39,661 nt of DNA. Source: Chloroflexota bacterium (GTDB taxonomy: Bacteria > Chloroflexota > Dehalococcoidia > Lucifugimonadales > Australimonadaceae). The DNA is taken from the NCBI GenBank assembly GCA_027618515.1, contig JAQCEV010000016.1:1-39661 (forward strand), written 5' to 3'. Positions 8,044-15,310 of the stretch are shown here, piece by piece. A program made the position numbers and the translations under genes. The notes beneath the pieces were generated by a model. The model was given only the letters and a program-made list of their open reading frames with translations, had not been told where the DNA came from and did no database searches. How positions within the stretch are numbered: the first letter of the stretch is position 1; each line of letters starts with the position of its first letter.

Positions 8044-8565
8044 ATGGACGACGAAACATTTAGCAGCATAGTCGAGAACTACACCGACTATGCGTACAAC
8101 ATCGCCTACCGGATGCTGAACAATCCGGCGTACGCTGACGACGTTGTGCAAGACGCGTTTCTGTCGGCGTACCGTGCTCGCGATCGATTCAGGGGCGATG
8201 CGCAGGTCACGACATGGCTGTACCGCATCGTGGTGAACGCGGCGCTCCAGAAGATCCGCAAGGACAAGAAGCCCAAGGCGATGACGCAGAGTGGGGTCGA
8301 GGACTTGGATGTCGTGGATTGGAGTCCTGGTCACGAATCCCAGACGTTGAACTCTGAGTTGCGAGGCAAGTTGGAGACGGCCATCGGCGATCTGTCAGAG
8401 GATCTCCGGACGGCGGTGATCCTCCGCGACGTGCAGCAGCTTTCCACCGAGGAGGCCGCCGATGTCGTCGGCGTCAGCGTGCCTGCCTTCAAGGCGCGAC
8501 TGCATCGAGGCCGCGTGGCCCTCCGCGAGGCGCTGAACTCCTACGTGGTGACCAGCAAGCGCTAG
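8044..8565 (+). CDS. ECF-family RNA polymerase sigma factor
   Basis: A 173-aa sigma factor with only regions 2 and 4, as in the ECF group. Region 2 (about 10-75) includes NPAYADDVVQDAFLSAYR, the core-RNAP binding and -10 recognition helix, and TTWLYRIVVNAALQKIRK. A variable linker is at about 78-110. Region 4 (about 115-165) has LSEDLRTAVILRDVQ and the helix-turn-helix STEEAADVVGVSVPAFKARLHRGR, which reads the -35 element. It would direct polymerase to a stress regulon and be held inactive by the divergently encoded zinc anti-sigma factor. The start is ATG at 8044 with a poor Shine-Dalgarno. The regulon is unknown; an RsrA-like partner suggests thiol-oxidative stress. It ends in TAG. Confidence 0.92.
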   Translation: MDDETFSSIVENYTDYAYNIAYRMLNNPAYADDVVQDAFLSAYRARDRFRGDAQVTTWLYRIVVNAALQKIRKDKKPKAMTQSGVEDLDVVDWSPGHESQTLNSELRGKLETAIGDLSEDLRTAVILRDVQQLSTEEAADVVGVSVPAFKARLHRGRVALREALNSYVVTSKR

Positions 8566-8631
8566 GCGTTTCTTCCATGGGCTTCGCCCGCCGACCGCAG
8601 TGTCGTTCGAAGCTCCCTGAGGAGGTTTGAT

Positions 8632-9243
8632 GTGAGCGTTGTGGTACGGCCGATCCGGCGCGAAGAGATCCCTGTCGGTGCGCGGGTATTGGCGTCCGCT
8701 TTCCCAGATTCCCCTCGATTCTCGTACCTCGTTCCTGACGGTGGGTATCGGCGCGCCAAGCTTGAGTGGTACTGGGCGGCCAGCATGACGTTGGCGATGG
8801 CCAACGGCCAGGTAAACGTTGCGATTGACGATACGGGCGATGGCATCGGCGGCGTGGCTATCTGGGAAGCGCCAGGTGGTGAGGTGCCGCTGAGGACTCG
8901 GCTAGCATCGGGGATGTGGATGGCTCCCGTCCGCCTGGGGATCGGTTCGTGGCTGCGGAAGCGGAGGTTGGGACCGGCGCTCGCTGCGGTTGAGCCTGCA
9001 GGTGACCATTGGTATCTCAACGCGATCGGGGTGGATCCGACCGTGCGGCGCAACGGCTTGGCCAAGGCGCTCCTCGATTCGATGCTGTCGAAGATCGACG
9101 AGGCTGGGCTGCCGACGTTTCTCGATACGTCGGGTGAGTGGTTGCTGCCGTACTACCAGAGTTTTGGATTCGCGGTGTCGAGCGAGGAGACGTTGCTCAA
9201 CGGGATCCCGCTGTGGGGGATGGTGCGACCGGCGCGCGAGTAG
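8632..9243 (+). CDS. GNAT-family N-acetyltransferase
   Basis: A 203-aa acetyltransferase. The beta4 strand and acetyl-CoA loop are seen as YLNAIGVDPTVRRNGLAKAL (about 127-146), with the R-x-N-G-x-A pattern of motif A. Motif B follows as FLDTSGEWLLPYYQSFGF, like the GNAT group that also contains puromycin acetyltransferase relatives. It starts at GTG 8632 with an excellent GGAGG 6 nt upstream. It lies 66 nt after the ECF sigma gene on the same strand and could be in the same transcript. A bidirectional hairpin follows before the convergent korB. Substrate unknown. It is not closely similar to the GNAT protein at 6954-7454. Confidence 0.85.
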   Translation: MSVVVRPIRREEIPVGARVLASAFPDSPRFSYLVPDGGYRRAKLEWYWAASMTLAMANGQVNVAIDDTGDGIGGVAIWEAPGGEVPLRTRLASGMWMAPVRLGIGSWLRKRRLGPALAAVEPAGDHWYLNAIGVDPTVRRNGLAKALLDSMLSKIDEAGLPTFLDTSGEWLLPYYQSFGFAVSSEETLLNGIPLWGMVRPARE

Positions 9244-9257
9244 GGGGAGGTGGTGGT

Positions 9258-9324
9258 GAGAGATTCCCTTCGATGAACTCAGGGCAGGCTTTCGCGGCCT
9301 TCGGCTCGTGTCAGAATGACGTTA
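9258..9324. repeat. Intergenic repeat, copy 1 (GAGATTC...GAATGACGTTA)
   Basis: This non-coding stretch begins GAGAGATTC and ends CTCGTGTCAGAATGACGTTA. A shorter relative with the same two ends, but a different middle, is at 30686-30727. The conserved ends and variable core suggest a dispersed non-coding repeat family of this genome, perhaps REP- or MITE-like. No transposase is nearby. Confidence 0.5.
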
Positions 9325-9332
9325 ACAAGAAA

Positions 9333-9358
9333 CGGGCCAGGCTGATGAGCCTGGCCCG
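9333..9358. terminator. Bidirectional terminator-like hairpin between convergent genes
   Basis: Perfect 11-bp G+C-rich stem CGGGCCAGGCT/AGCCTGGCCCG with loop GATG, placed between the ends of the GNAT gene and korB. On the minus strand it is followed by TTTCTTGTTAAC, an acceptable U-rich tail for korAB; on the plus strand the tail is weaker (CTTGCTATT). Confidence 0.8.
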
Positions 9359-9385
9359 CTTGCTATTCCGTTGTGTGGCCGTGGT

Positions 9386-10252
9386 CTAGAGGTCGAAGAC
9401 GGCGAGTTGGGCGTCGTTGCTCTTTTGCTTGTTGTTGGCCCGGATGGTTTCGAATTGGGCGTCGAATGAAGGACGGGAGTTGTCTTCGTAGACGACGCCG
9501 ACGGGGACTCCGCCTTCCTCGATGATGGCCCGTGCAGCCTTGCGGTCCGAAGCGTCATGGTTGGCCGGGATGGTCCACGCGGTAGGGGCGATGTTGAGCT
9601 TGGCGCTGCCCTTGAGCTGCGTGTAAGTGTCGTTGTAGGTGGTGCACGGAGAGGCCACGTGCACGATGGAGAACCCGGGGTGCTCCATGCCGCGGAGGAT
9701 CAGGTTCGCCAGATCCTTGGGCTTGGATGAGTAGCCGGATGCGATGTACGTGACGCCGAGGGTCAGGTAGAGCTCCAGAGGGTTGACGGGGTTCTCGATC
9801 TTGCCGAACGGCGTCGAACTGGTGACCGTGTCATGGGTGGTCGTGGGAGAGGCCTGGCCCTTGGTGAGGCCATAGACGCCGTTGTCCATGATGACAGCGC
9901 AGATGTTGAGGTTACGCGCGGCTTGTGGGGCGATGTGCTCCATGCCGATGCTGAGGAAGTCACCATCACCTGCGACGGTGACGACATTGAGCTCAGGATT
10001 GCTCATCTTGATGCCCATGGCGACGGGGAGCGATCGACCGTGGATGCCGTGGAACCCGTAGGGCTGCTCGCCCTCCAGGAGGTGGACGGTGTTGCCCGAG
10101 CATCCGATACCGGCGACGACCACGTTGCTGGTCATTGGTCGCTCAGTCTTGATGTTCAGTTCTTCCATGGCGAATTCCATGGCTCTGCGGACGCCGAAGT
10201 CGCCGCATCCTGGGCACCAAAGGAAATCGTATTCGGGGTTCTTTTCGCTCAT
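9386..10252 (-). CDS. korB: 2-oxoacid:ferredoxin oxidoreductase, beta subunit
   Basis: A 288-aa thiamine-diphosphate subunit of a ferredoxin-dependent 2-oxoacid oxidoreductase (2-oxoglutarate or another 2-oxoacid + CoA + oxidised ferredoxin to acyl-CoA + CO2 + reduced ferredoxin). [4Fe-4S] ligands appear as CPGCG (Cys13, Cys16), GIGCSGN (Cys51) and SPCTTY (Cys203). The TPP/Mg motif is AGDGDFLSIG (about 94-103) continuing to IMDNGVYGLTKGQASPT, the signature that separates this KorB group from PorB. The length matches KorB (about 280-340). ATG overlaps the korA stop by 4 nt, so the subunits are translationally coupled. Together with divergent citrate synthase it implies a ferredoxin-linked TCA cycle, oxidative or reductive. 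The precise 2-oxoacid is not certain; short KorAB enzymes can also use pyruvate. Confidence 0.92.
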   Translation of the reverse strand: MSEKNPEYDFLWCPGCGDFGVRRAMEFAMEELNIKTERPMTSNVVVAGIGCSGNTVHLLEGEQPYGFHGIHGRSLPVAMGIKMSNPELNVVTVAGDGDFLSIGMEHIAPQAARNLNICAVIMDNGVYGLTKGQASPTTTHDTVTSSTPFGKIENPVNPLELYLTLGVTYIASGYSSKPKDLANLILRGMEHPGFSIVHVASPCTTYNDTYTQLKGSAKLNIAPTAWTIPANHDASDRKAARAIIEEGGVPVGVVYEDNSRPSFDAQFETIRANNKQKSNDAQLAVFDL

Positions 10253-11964
10253 GCCTTGACCGCTCCCGTGGACTGGCCGATGCCAGATAGCAGCTGTTTG
10301 ATGCGCCCGGCGAGGTCACCGGGGCCGAAAGGTAGACCGGTGTACTGCGTGATGGCCTCGGCTTTGACGCCGAGGGATCGGAGGTTCAGCGCCATCTGGC
10401 CCTGGAAGTTGAGTTCCGGGACGATGACGAGATCTTTGCTCTGGAGTTCAGCCAACATCTTGGCTGGTAGCGGACTGACGAACATGGTGTAGTACCAACC
10501 GAGATCGAGGCCTGCGGCCAGCAACAGGTCGAGCGCTTCGCGGACAGACCCCTTGGAGCCGCCCCAGGGCATGACTGCGATCTTGGCGTTCGAGTTCTCA
10601 GCTTCGTAGTCGCCGTCTTCCAGCAGTTTGAGCTTGCTGAACCGGCGCTCCGTCATGTGGATGTGGTACTTGCCGAGATGGGTGGTGTCTCCATAGACAT
10701 CGTGCTCGGAGCCGTTGGCTATGTAGGCGCCAGGGCCTCCGGGCGAGGAGAAGGGAGAAAGTTCGTGGGACTCGTAGCGGAGGTAGTCGTTGTTCCCCGT
10801 GTAGCGGACACGTTCCTCGACCGGCACGTTTGCCAGATCGGGCTTGCGTATGTTCTGCGCGCGCTCGGCGAGTGAGTGCTCGCTGAGCAGCATCACGGGA
10901 CCTTGGTAGCGCTCTGCCCAGTTGAAGGCCATGACTGAGCCGTAGAAACATTCCTCGACAGTGCCCGGTGCGATGACCGGCATGCGGGAGTCGCCGTGGG
11001 CAGGGTAGATGGCGGTGAGTAAGTCTGATTGTTCGGTCTTCGTGGGGAGTCCGGTTGCGGGCCCACCGCGTTGAACGTCGACGACCACGATCGGAATCTC
11101 AGCCATCCAGGCCAAGCCAATGCCTTCTTGCATCAGCGTGAAGCCGGGGCCGGAGGTGGCGGTCATCGTTTTCTTGCCCGCGAATCCAGCGCCGATGATG
11201 GCAGTGATGGATTCGATCTCAGAGCTTGCTTGTACGGCAACCTTGCCTTCGCCCGTTAGGTTCTTCTCCATGTAAACAAGGATCGGAGTTGCGGGTGAGA
11301 TGGGGTAGCCGATGTAGCTTTCGATGCCAGCGTGCATCGCACCAAGGGAGACGGCCTCGTTGCCCTTGATGAACGACTGCGGGTAGTCCGGCTTGATGGG
11401 GCTACCTAGGTCGGAGACTGATTCTTCAGCCGCGAGGTGGTTGAGCCCCAGATCCAACGCTTTGTGGTTGGCGGTGACGACGCTTTCCCGTGCTGCGAAA
11501 CGAATGCTGACGAAGTCCTTGAAGAACTGCAGCGGCATGTTGATCAGCTTGGAAAGCCCTCCCATGACGACCATGTTCGCCGCTCGGGCTTCGCCGGTCT
11601 CTTTGGCAAGGGCGTCAAAGGGGACGGTGATGCAGCGGTGTGCGGTGTCGGCAGGGTCAGGGGTGGCGGAGGGATCAAGGAGGATTACTCCACCGTCCCG
11701 AACGTCAGAACGATGCTCTTGGTAAGCGTAATCGTTGAAGGCAACCAAGATGTCTACGGAGTCACCTGGGCTGGAAATGGGAACCCGCGAGACTCGGGCT
11801 TGAGTCCATGTTGGGCCACCTAGGATCTGGGAAGGGAAGGTTGCGAAGGTTAGGGCATGATACCCAACCCCTGTAGCCGCACGGGCAAGCATCTCGGCTG
11901 CCGTTACGACACCTTGACCGCCTTCCCCGGCGAACCGGACGACGATCTCACTACGACCAGCCAT
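10249..11964 (-). CDS. korA: 2-oxoacid:ferredoxin oxidoreductase, fused gamma-alpha subunit
   Basis: A 571-aa fusion. Residues 1 to about 190 are the gamma domain (start RFAGEGGQGVVTAAEMLARA, which contacts CoA and the alpha chain); residues from about 200 are the alpha pyrimidine-binding domain (GNEAVSLGAMHAGIESYIGY, then PISPATPILVYM), with ATSGPGFTLMQEGIGLAWMA and the DVQRGGPATGLPTKTEQSDL segment that shapes the substrate and cofactor pocket. The fused form with a two-gene operon is common in Actinobacteria, Chloroflexota and some Archaea. It starts at ATG 11964 with GGAGGA about 8 nt upstream. No delta (ferredoxin-like) subunit gene is seen, so electrons pass from the KorB cluster to a separate ferredoxin. 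It is divergent from citrate synthase across a 595-bp gap. Confidence 0.92.
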   Translation of the reverse strand: MAGRSEIVVRFAGEGGQGVVTAAEMLARAATGVGYHALTFATFPSQILGGPTWTQARVSRVPISSPGDSVDILVAFNDYAYQEHRSDVRDGGVILLDPSATPDPADTAHRCITVPFDALAKETGEARAANMVVMGGLSKLINMPLQFFKDFVSIRFAARESVVTANHKALDLGLNHLAAEESVSDLGSPIKPDYPQSFIKGNEAVSLGAMHAGIESYIGYPISPATPILVYMEKNLTGEGKVAVQASSEIESITAIIGAGFAGKKTMTATSGPGFTLMQEGIGLAWMAEIPIVVVDVQRGGPATGLPTKTEQSDLLTAIYPAHGDSRMPVIAPGTVEECFYGSVMAFNWAERYQGPVMLLSEHSLAERAQNIRKPDLANVPVEERVRYTGNNDYLRYESHELSPFSSPGGPGAYIANGSEHDVYGDTTHLGKYHIHMTERRFSKLKLLEDGDYEAENSNAKIAVMPWGGSKGSVREALDLLLAAGLDLGWYYTMFVSPLPAKMLAELQSKDLVIVPELNFQGQMALNLRSLGVKAEAITQYTGLPFGPGDLAGRIKQLLSGIGQSTGAVKA

Positions 11965-12325
11965 TGCCTGGTTCCTCCACGTATGTATACGGGCTCGATT
12001 GGGCGGCTGCGAAGCCTGTTTCCAATGCGTTGGGTGTACTGTTCACAGCCTATTAAGCGTACGCGTCCGCAGAGGTGACTGTCAAACCGTTTACTCGTCA
12101 CTCCAAGGGGATTTGTGGCGGTGTAACAGGGCGGTGATGACTAGCCTGTGGCGTAGATTCGACGATCAGCGGGCGAGGACGAGTCGGCGGTACTTGCGGG
12201 GCGGCGTGCTTGAGCGGAGCCTGAACAGAGAAGGATAAGGGAACGAAAAGAGGGGCAGCGAAGGCTTCGCAGGTGGCCTAGGATCGCCTCTGCGCTAGAG
12301 GTGAATCAGGAGTGGCGTACGCTCG

Positions 12326-12355
12326 TTGACATGCAATTTCGGCGGGTGCTACCCT
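12326..12355 (+). promoter_or_regulatory. Strong sigma70-type promoter candidate for citrate synthase
   Basis: A perfect TTGACA at 12326-12331 is followed after 18 nt by TACCCT at 12350-12355, with TGC directly before it (an extended -10). Transcription would begin near 12362, giving a leader of about 200 nt before the citrate synthase ATG. Confidence 0.55.
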
Positions 12356-12512
12356 GCTCAGGCTTTGCTCCAGCGTCTCACGGTTCGTGGGGGCTGCTGG
12401 AGGCACCAAAGACATCTGGCGTGGATGTCGCCACACTCGTTCGCATAGGGATCCGATAGCAAATTCGTTTGCGTCGACTTGTTGTGTGAGCGAGAAGCTA
12501 TACGAGCAGGCG

Positions 12513-12529
12513 TGCGAGTTCAACTCGCA
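12513..12529. promoter_or_regulatory. 17-bp palindrome ahead of the citrate synthase start
   Basis: TGCGAGTT and AACTCGCA flank a single C, a perfect 8+1+8 dyad ending 30 nt before the ATG and about 16 nt before the GGAGGGG ribosome site. As DNA it could be an operator; as RNA the loop would be too tight for the full stem. No regulator gene is adjacent. Confidence 0.35.
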
Positions 12530-12559
12530 TGAGCTTGCGGGCTTTCCGGAGGGGTTTGC

Positions 12560-13693
12560 ATGGCAGAGGTTGAGCTGAAGCGGGGACTGCGGGATGTCTA
12601 TTTTGACAACACCGAGTCGAGCAATGTGATCGGCGACATCGGTCGACTGATCTACCGTGGGTACGACATCCACGATCTGGCCGAGAAATCGACCTTTGAA
12701 GAGACGGTCTACCTGATGATGCATGGGCAACTGCCCACGCAGGCAGAGCTCGACGCTTTCGACAGCACCATGCGCTCGAGTCGTGCGATCCCTCAAGAGG
12801 TCATCGACATCATCACGAGCATCAAGCAGGGCCATCCGATGGATGTCCTGAGGACTGCTCTGTCAGCGCTCTCCTCATTCGAGCCTGATGTGGACGATGT
12901 CTCCCACGAGGGGACGTTGCGTAAGGGCATCAAGATCGCCGCGCAAGCCCCGACCATCGTCGCGGCGCACCACCGGATTCGCAGTGGCGACAAGCCCTTG
13001 GACCCGGATCCTTCTCTTAACCACGCTGGTAACTTCCTCTACATGCTCCTCGGTGAGAAGCCTGATGAGGACACCAGCCGCTTGATGGACAAAGACCTGA
13101 TCGTTCACCTCGACCACGGCTCGAACGCATCGTCGTTCGCGGCGCGGGTTACCGCCAGCACGCTGGCCGATATCCACGGCGCAGTGGTCACGGGTGTCTC
13201 AACGCTGAAGGGCCCGCTGCACGGTGGCGCGGCTGAAGGTGTCATGAAGATGGCGCTGGAGATTGGCGAAGAGGGTAACGTTGAAGCTTATCTCGCTGGA
13301 AAGCGTGAGCGCCGCGAGCGCATCATGGGATTCGGCCACGCGGTCTACCGGGCAGAAGATCCCCGAGCCCGGCACTTGCGTGAAGGTTCCCGCGAGTTGG
13401 CGAACAAGAAGGGCCAGCCTCACTGGTTCGAGATCCTTAGCAAGGTTGAAGAGCACATGCGCCCGTACGCGGAGCGTGGCATCTGCGTGAACGTGGACTT
13501 CTGGTCCGGTTCCGTCTACTACCTGCTCGGTATTCCTGAGGATCTGTTTATCTCGATCTTCGCGGTCGCCCGCGTACCTGGCTATGTGGTGCAGGTGCTT
13601 GAGCAGCAGGACAAGAACATCCTGCTTCGACCGTTGCTGAACTACGTCGGCCCGACAGACTTGGAGTACGTACCCATCGCCAATCGCGGCTAG
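12560..13693 (+). CDS. gltA: Citrate synthase (type II fold, short form)
   Basis: A 377-aa citrate synthase that condenses acetyl-CoA with oxaloacetate. The catalytic residues are in the expected places: His221 in KGPLHGGAAEG, His260 in MGFGHAVYRAEDPRA and Asp313 in NVDFWSGSVYY. The CoA/oxaloacetate loop LDHGSNASSFAARV carries Gly-Ser where many homologues have Glu-Leu/Gln. The length fits the short archaeal/Gram-positive form rather than the hexameric NADH-regulated one. It starts at ATG 12560 with GGAGGGG 7 nt upstream. A small zinc-ribbon-like gene follows 33 nt downstream, with a terminator after it. It faces korAB across a shared promoter region, giving a TCA entry module. 2-methylcitrate synthase has the same fold; no prp genes are nearby, so citrate synthase is preferred. 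Confidence 0.92.
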   Translation: MAEVELKRGLRDVYFDNTESSNVIGDIGRLIYRGYDIHDLAEKSTFEETVYLMMHGQLPTQAELDAFDSTMRSSRAIPQEVIDIITSIKQGHPMDVLRTALSALSSFEPDVDDVSHEGTLRKGIKIAAQAPTIVAAHHRIRSGDKPLDPDPSLNHAGNFLYMLLGEKPDEDTSRLMDKDLIVHLDHGSNASSFAARVTASTLADIHGAVVTGVSTLKGPLHGGAAEGVMKMALEIGEEGNVEAYLAGKRERRERIMGFGHAVYRAEDPRARHLREGSRELANKKGQPHWFEILSKVEEHMRPYAERGICVNVDFWSGSVYYLLGIPEDLFISIFAVARVPGYVVQVLEQQDKNILLRPLLNYVGPTDLEYVPIANRG

Positions 13694-13726
13694 GCCGCTT
13701 GAACATCAAGCTCAGGGGAGAGGCGC

Positions 13727-13927
13727 ATGACTCAGGGGATCGAGATTGCAACGCAGTTGATTTCGGACTGTTGCCACCATTGGGTGATCGAGAGTCCGGA
13801 TGGCCCCACAAGTTCTGGCATCTGCCGGGACTGCGGTGAGATGAGGGATTTCAAGAATTCCATCCAGGTCACGAGTTGGGCGTCGGTGGGTAGCCACGCA
13901 AATAGGAACAAAGGCAGCAGCAACTAA
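13727..13927 (+). CDS. Small zinc-ribbon-like protein
   Basis: A 66-aa protein with a compact metal-binding pattern: Cys15, Cys16, His17 and His18 in SDCCHHWVIESPDGP, then Cys33 and Cys36 in GICRDCGEMRDF. The pattern (C/H..HW-I-x-P-x-GPTS-x-G-x-C-x2-CG) resembles small proteins that I associate with Chloroflexota genomes, but I cannot name a characterised family. ATG at 13727 has a GGGGAGAGG Shine-Dalgarno 3-11 nt upstream. It lies 33 nt after citrate synthase and is followed by a strong terminator, so the two form a transcript. Its role is unknown; a zinc ribbon of this size could bind nucleic acid or another protein. Confidence 0.7.
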   Translation: MTQGIEIATQLISDCCHHWVIESPDGPTSSGICRDCGEMRDFKNSIQVTSWASVGSHANRNKGSSN

Positions 13928-13957
13928 GCTCTCCCTTTAGAACCAAACCAGTAAGTA

Positions 13958-13985
13958 AACGCCCCTCATTCGAGGGGCGTTTTTG
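13958..13985 (+). terminator. Intrinsic terminator of the citrate synthase transcript
   Basis: The stem ACGCCCCT/AGGGGCGT around a short CATTCG region is followed directly by TTTTT on the plus strand, 30 nt after the zinc-ribbon gene stop. The AAAC preceding the stem also gives a partial U-tail on the other strand. Confidence 0.88.
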
Positions 13986-14054
13986 TTGTAAGGACCCGGG
14001 CTCGGCGGTAGGGGCCGGCGAGGCCGCAAGAGGCCGCTGCTAAGCTTGGGGGAT

Positions 14055-15296
14055 ATGGAACGCTACCTGCAATCTTCTCGTACATTCCCTGGCGCCACGC
14101 CTGCTGAGACGGAGATCCGACGGCGAATCTCGGCTGACGGGCCGATGACGTTCGCGGATTTCATGGGCATCGCGCTGTACTGGCCTGACGGTGGGTATTA
14201 CACGTCAGGCGCGGCATTTGGGGCGGACGGCGATTTCTACACGGCACCGCTGACGCACCCCGTATTCGGTGCGCTGGTGGCTAAGCAAGTGGAGGAGATG
14301 TGGCGTGCCGCTGGCACTCCTGAGCGTTGGTGGGTGGTGGAGCCCGGCGCGGGCCTGGGTCAACTCGCGGCCGACGTCTTGGCTGCCGTTGGTGATGGCG
14401 AATCTGCGAGTGCGCTGCGTTACCTGGCTGTCGACCGCTCACGGCCCCGGCAGCCTGTCGCTGGCATGTCCTGGGCGCAGTCGTTGGCATTGCCTGTTCG
14501 TGGCTTGCGGGGCGTGGTGCTGGCGAACGAGCTGTTCGACGCCATGCCCGTGCATCGAGTGACGGTCGTCGACGGTGCTTTGCGCGAGATGTTCGTGGGC
14601 CTTGATGACGACGGGCGATTCGTGGACGTGCTTGGCGCCGCCAGCGTTGGCATTGCGGAGCGCCTCGATGGGTTGGGCGTGACGCTGGCCGAGGGGCATC
14701 GAGCCGAGGTCTGCCTAGAGCTAGATGCCTGGATGGCGGGCGTCGGGCTCGCGATGGATTCCGGTTACTTGCTGCTGGTGGACTACGGTCATGACGCGAC
14801 TGCGTATTACAACAGCACGCGGCATCGCGGTCTGTTGCGCACGTACTACAAGCACACGCTCGGGATGGACCCGTACGCCCACGTGGGGCGTCAGGACATC
14901 AGCGTGCACGTGGAGTTGACCTCGTTGCGCCAGGCGGCGGTCGCCGCCGGATTCACGGAGGCGGGGGCGACGACGCAAGCGGAGTTCCTGCGCTCGCTGG
15001 GCTTCGACGCGTACCGCGCTGACATCGCGTCGCGTCGCGATCTGCCGACGCCCGTGCGAGTGGCGAACCTACGTGCGCTGGACACGCTGGTGGATCCCGA
15101 AGGGATGGGGGCGTTCAGAGTTCTGGCGTTCGCGAAGGGTGTTCCCGCTGACGGTCTGAGCGGATTCTCCGGCATGGAGCCTGAACTATCCGTCACTGCG
15201 CCATTGGCGACTGGCTTCCACATGCCGCTCGGCGGAGCGCCAGGCGATGCGACGGAAGTGGTGGAGATGCCCAGTTGGGACGAGTTGCTCAAGTAG
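14055..15296 (+). CDS. MidA/NDUFAF7-family SAM-dependent methyltransferase
   Basis: A 413-aa protein of the DUF185/MidA family, whose mitochondrial member NDUFAF7 methylates an arginine of complex I subunit NDUFS2; the bacterial role is not settled. Visible are the N-terminal signature GPMTFADFMGIALYWPDGGY, the SAM loop VVEPGAGLGQLAADVL (about 98-113), the post-motif VLANELFDAMPVHRV and the C-terminal LLVDYGHDATAYYNSTR followed by GLLRTYYKH. The length is typical. The ATG at 14055 is preceded by GGGGGA only 2-3 nt away; a TTG at 14046 is an alternative start. It converges on the TrmI-like gene with only 14 nt between the stops. It ends in TAG. Confidence 0.88.
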   Translation: MERYLQSSRTFPGATPAETEIRRRISADGPMTFADFMGIALYWPDGGYYTSGAAFGADGDFYTAPLTHPVFGALVAKQVEEMWRAAGTPERWWVVEPGAGLGQLAADVLAAVGDGESASALRYLAVDRSRPRQPVAGMSWAQSLALPVRGLRGVVLANELFDAMPVHRVTVVDGALREMFVGLDDDGRFVDVLGAASVGIAERLDGLGVTLAEGHRAEVCLELDAWMAGVGLAMDSGYLLLVDYGHDATAYYNSTRHRGLLRTYYKHTLGMDPYAHVGRQDISVHVELTSLRQAAVAAGFTEAGATTQAEFLRSLGFDAYRADIASRRDLPTPVRVANLRALDTLVDPEGMGAFRVLAFAKGVPADGLSGFSGMEPELSVTAPLATGFHMPLGGAPGDATEVVEMPSWDELLK

Positions 15297-15310
15297 GGAT
15301 AGCGGAGTTC

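Larger units (their letters stand above)
11965..12559. other. Intergenic region between korA and citrate synthase
   Basis: A 595-bp divergent spacer with no credible gene; the frames inside it lack codon bias, domains or ribosome sites. It holds a promoter candidate at 12326-12355, a 6-bp hairpin (GACATC 12411-12416 with GATGTC 12424-12429) and a palindrome at 12513-12529, the last two within the inferred citrate synthase leader. Confidence 0.6.

Noticed and set aside
12278-12835. A 185-aa minus-strand protein overlapping the citrate synthase start
   Set aside because: It covers the promoter region and the antisense of a well-supported gene, with no domain or ribosome site.
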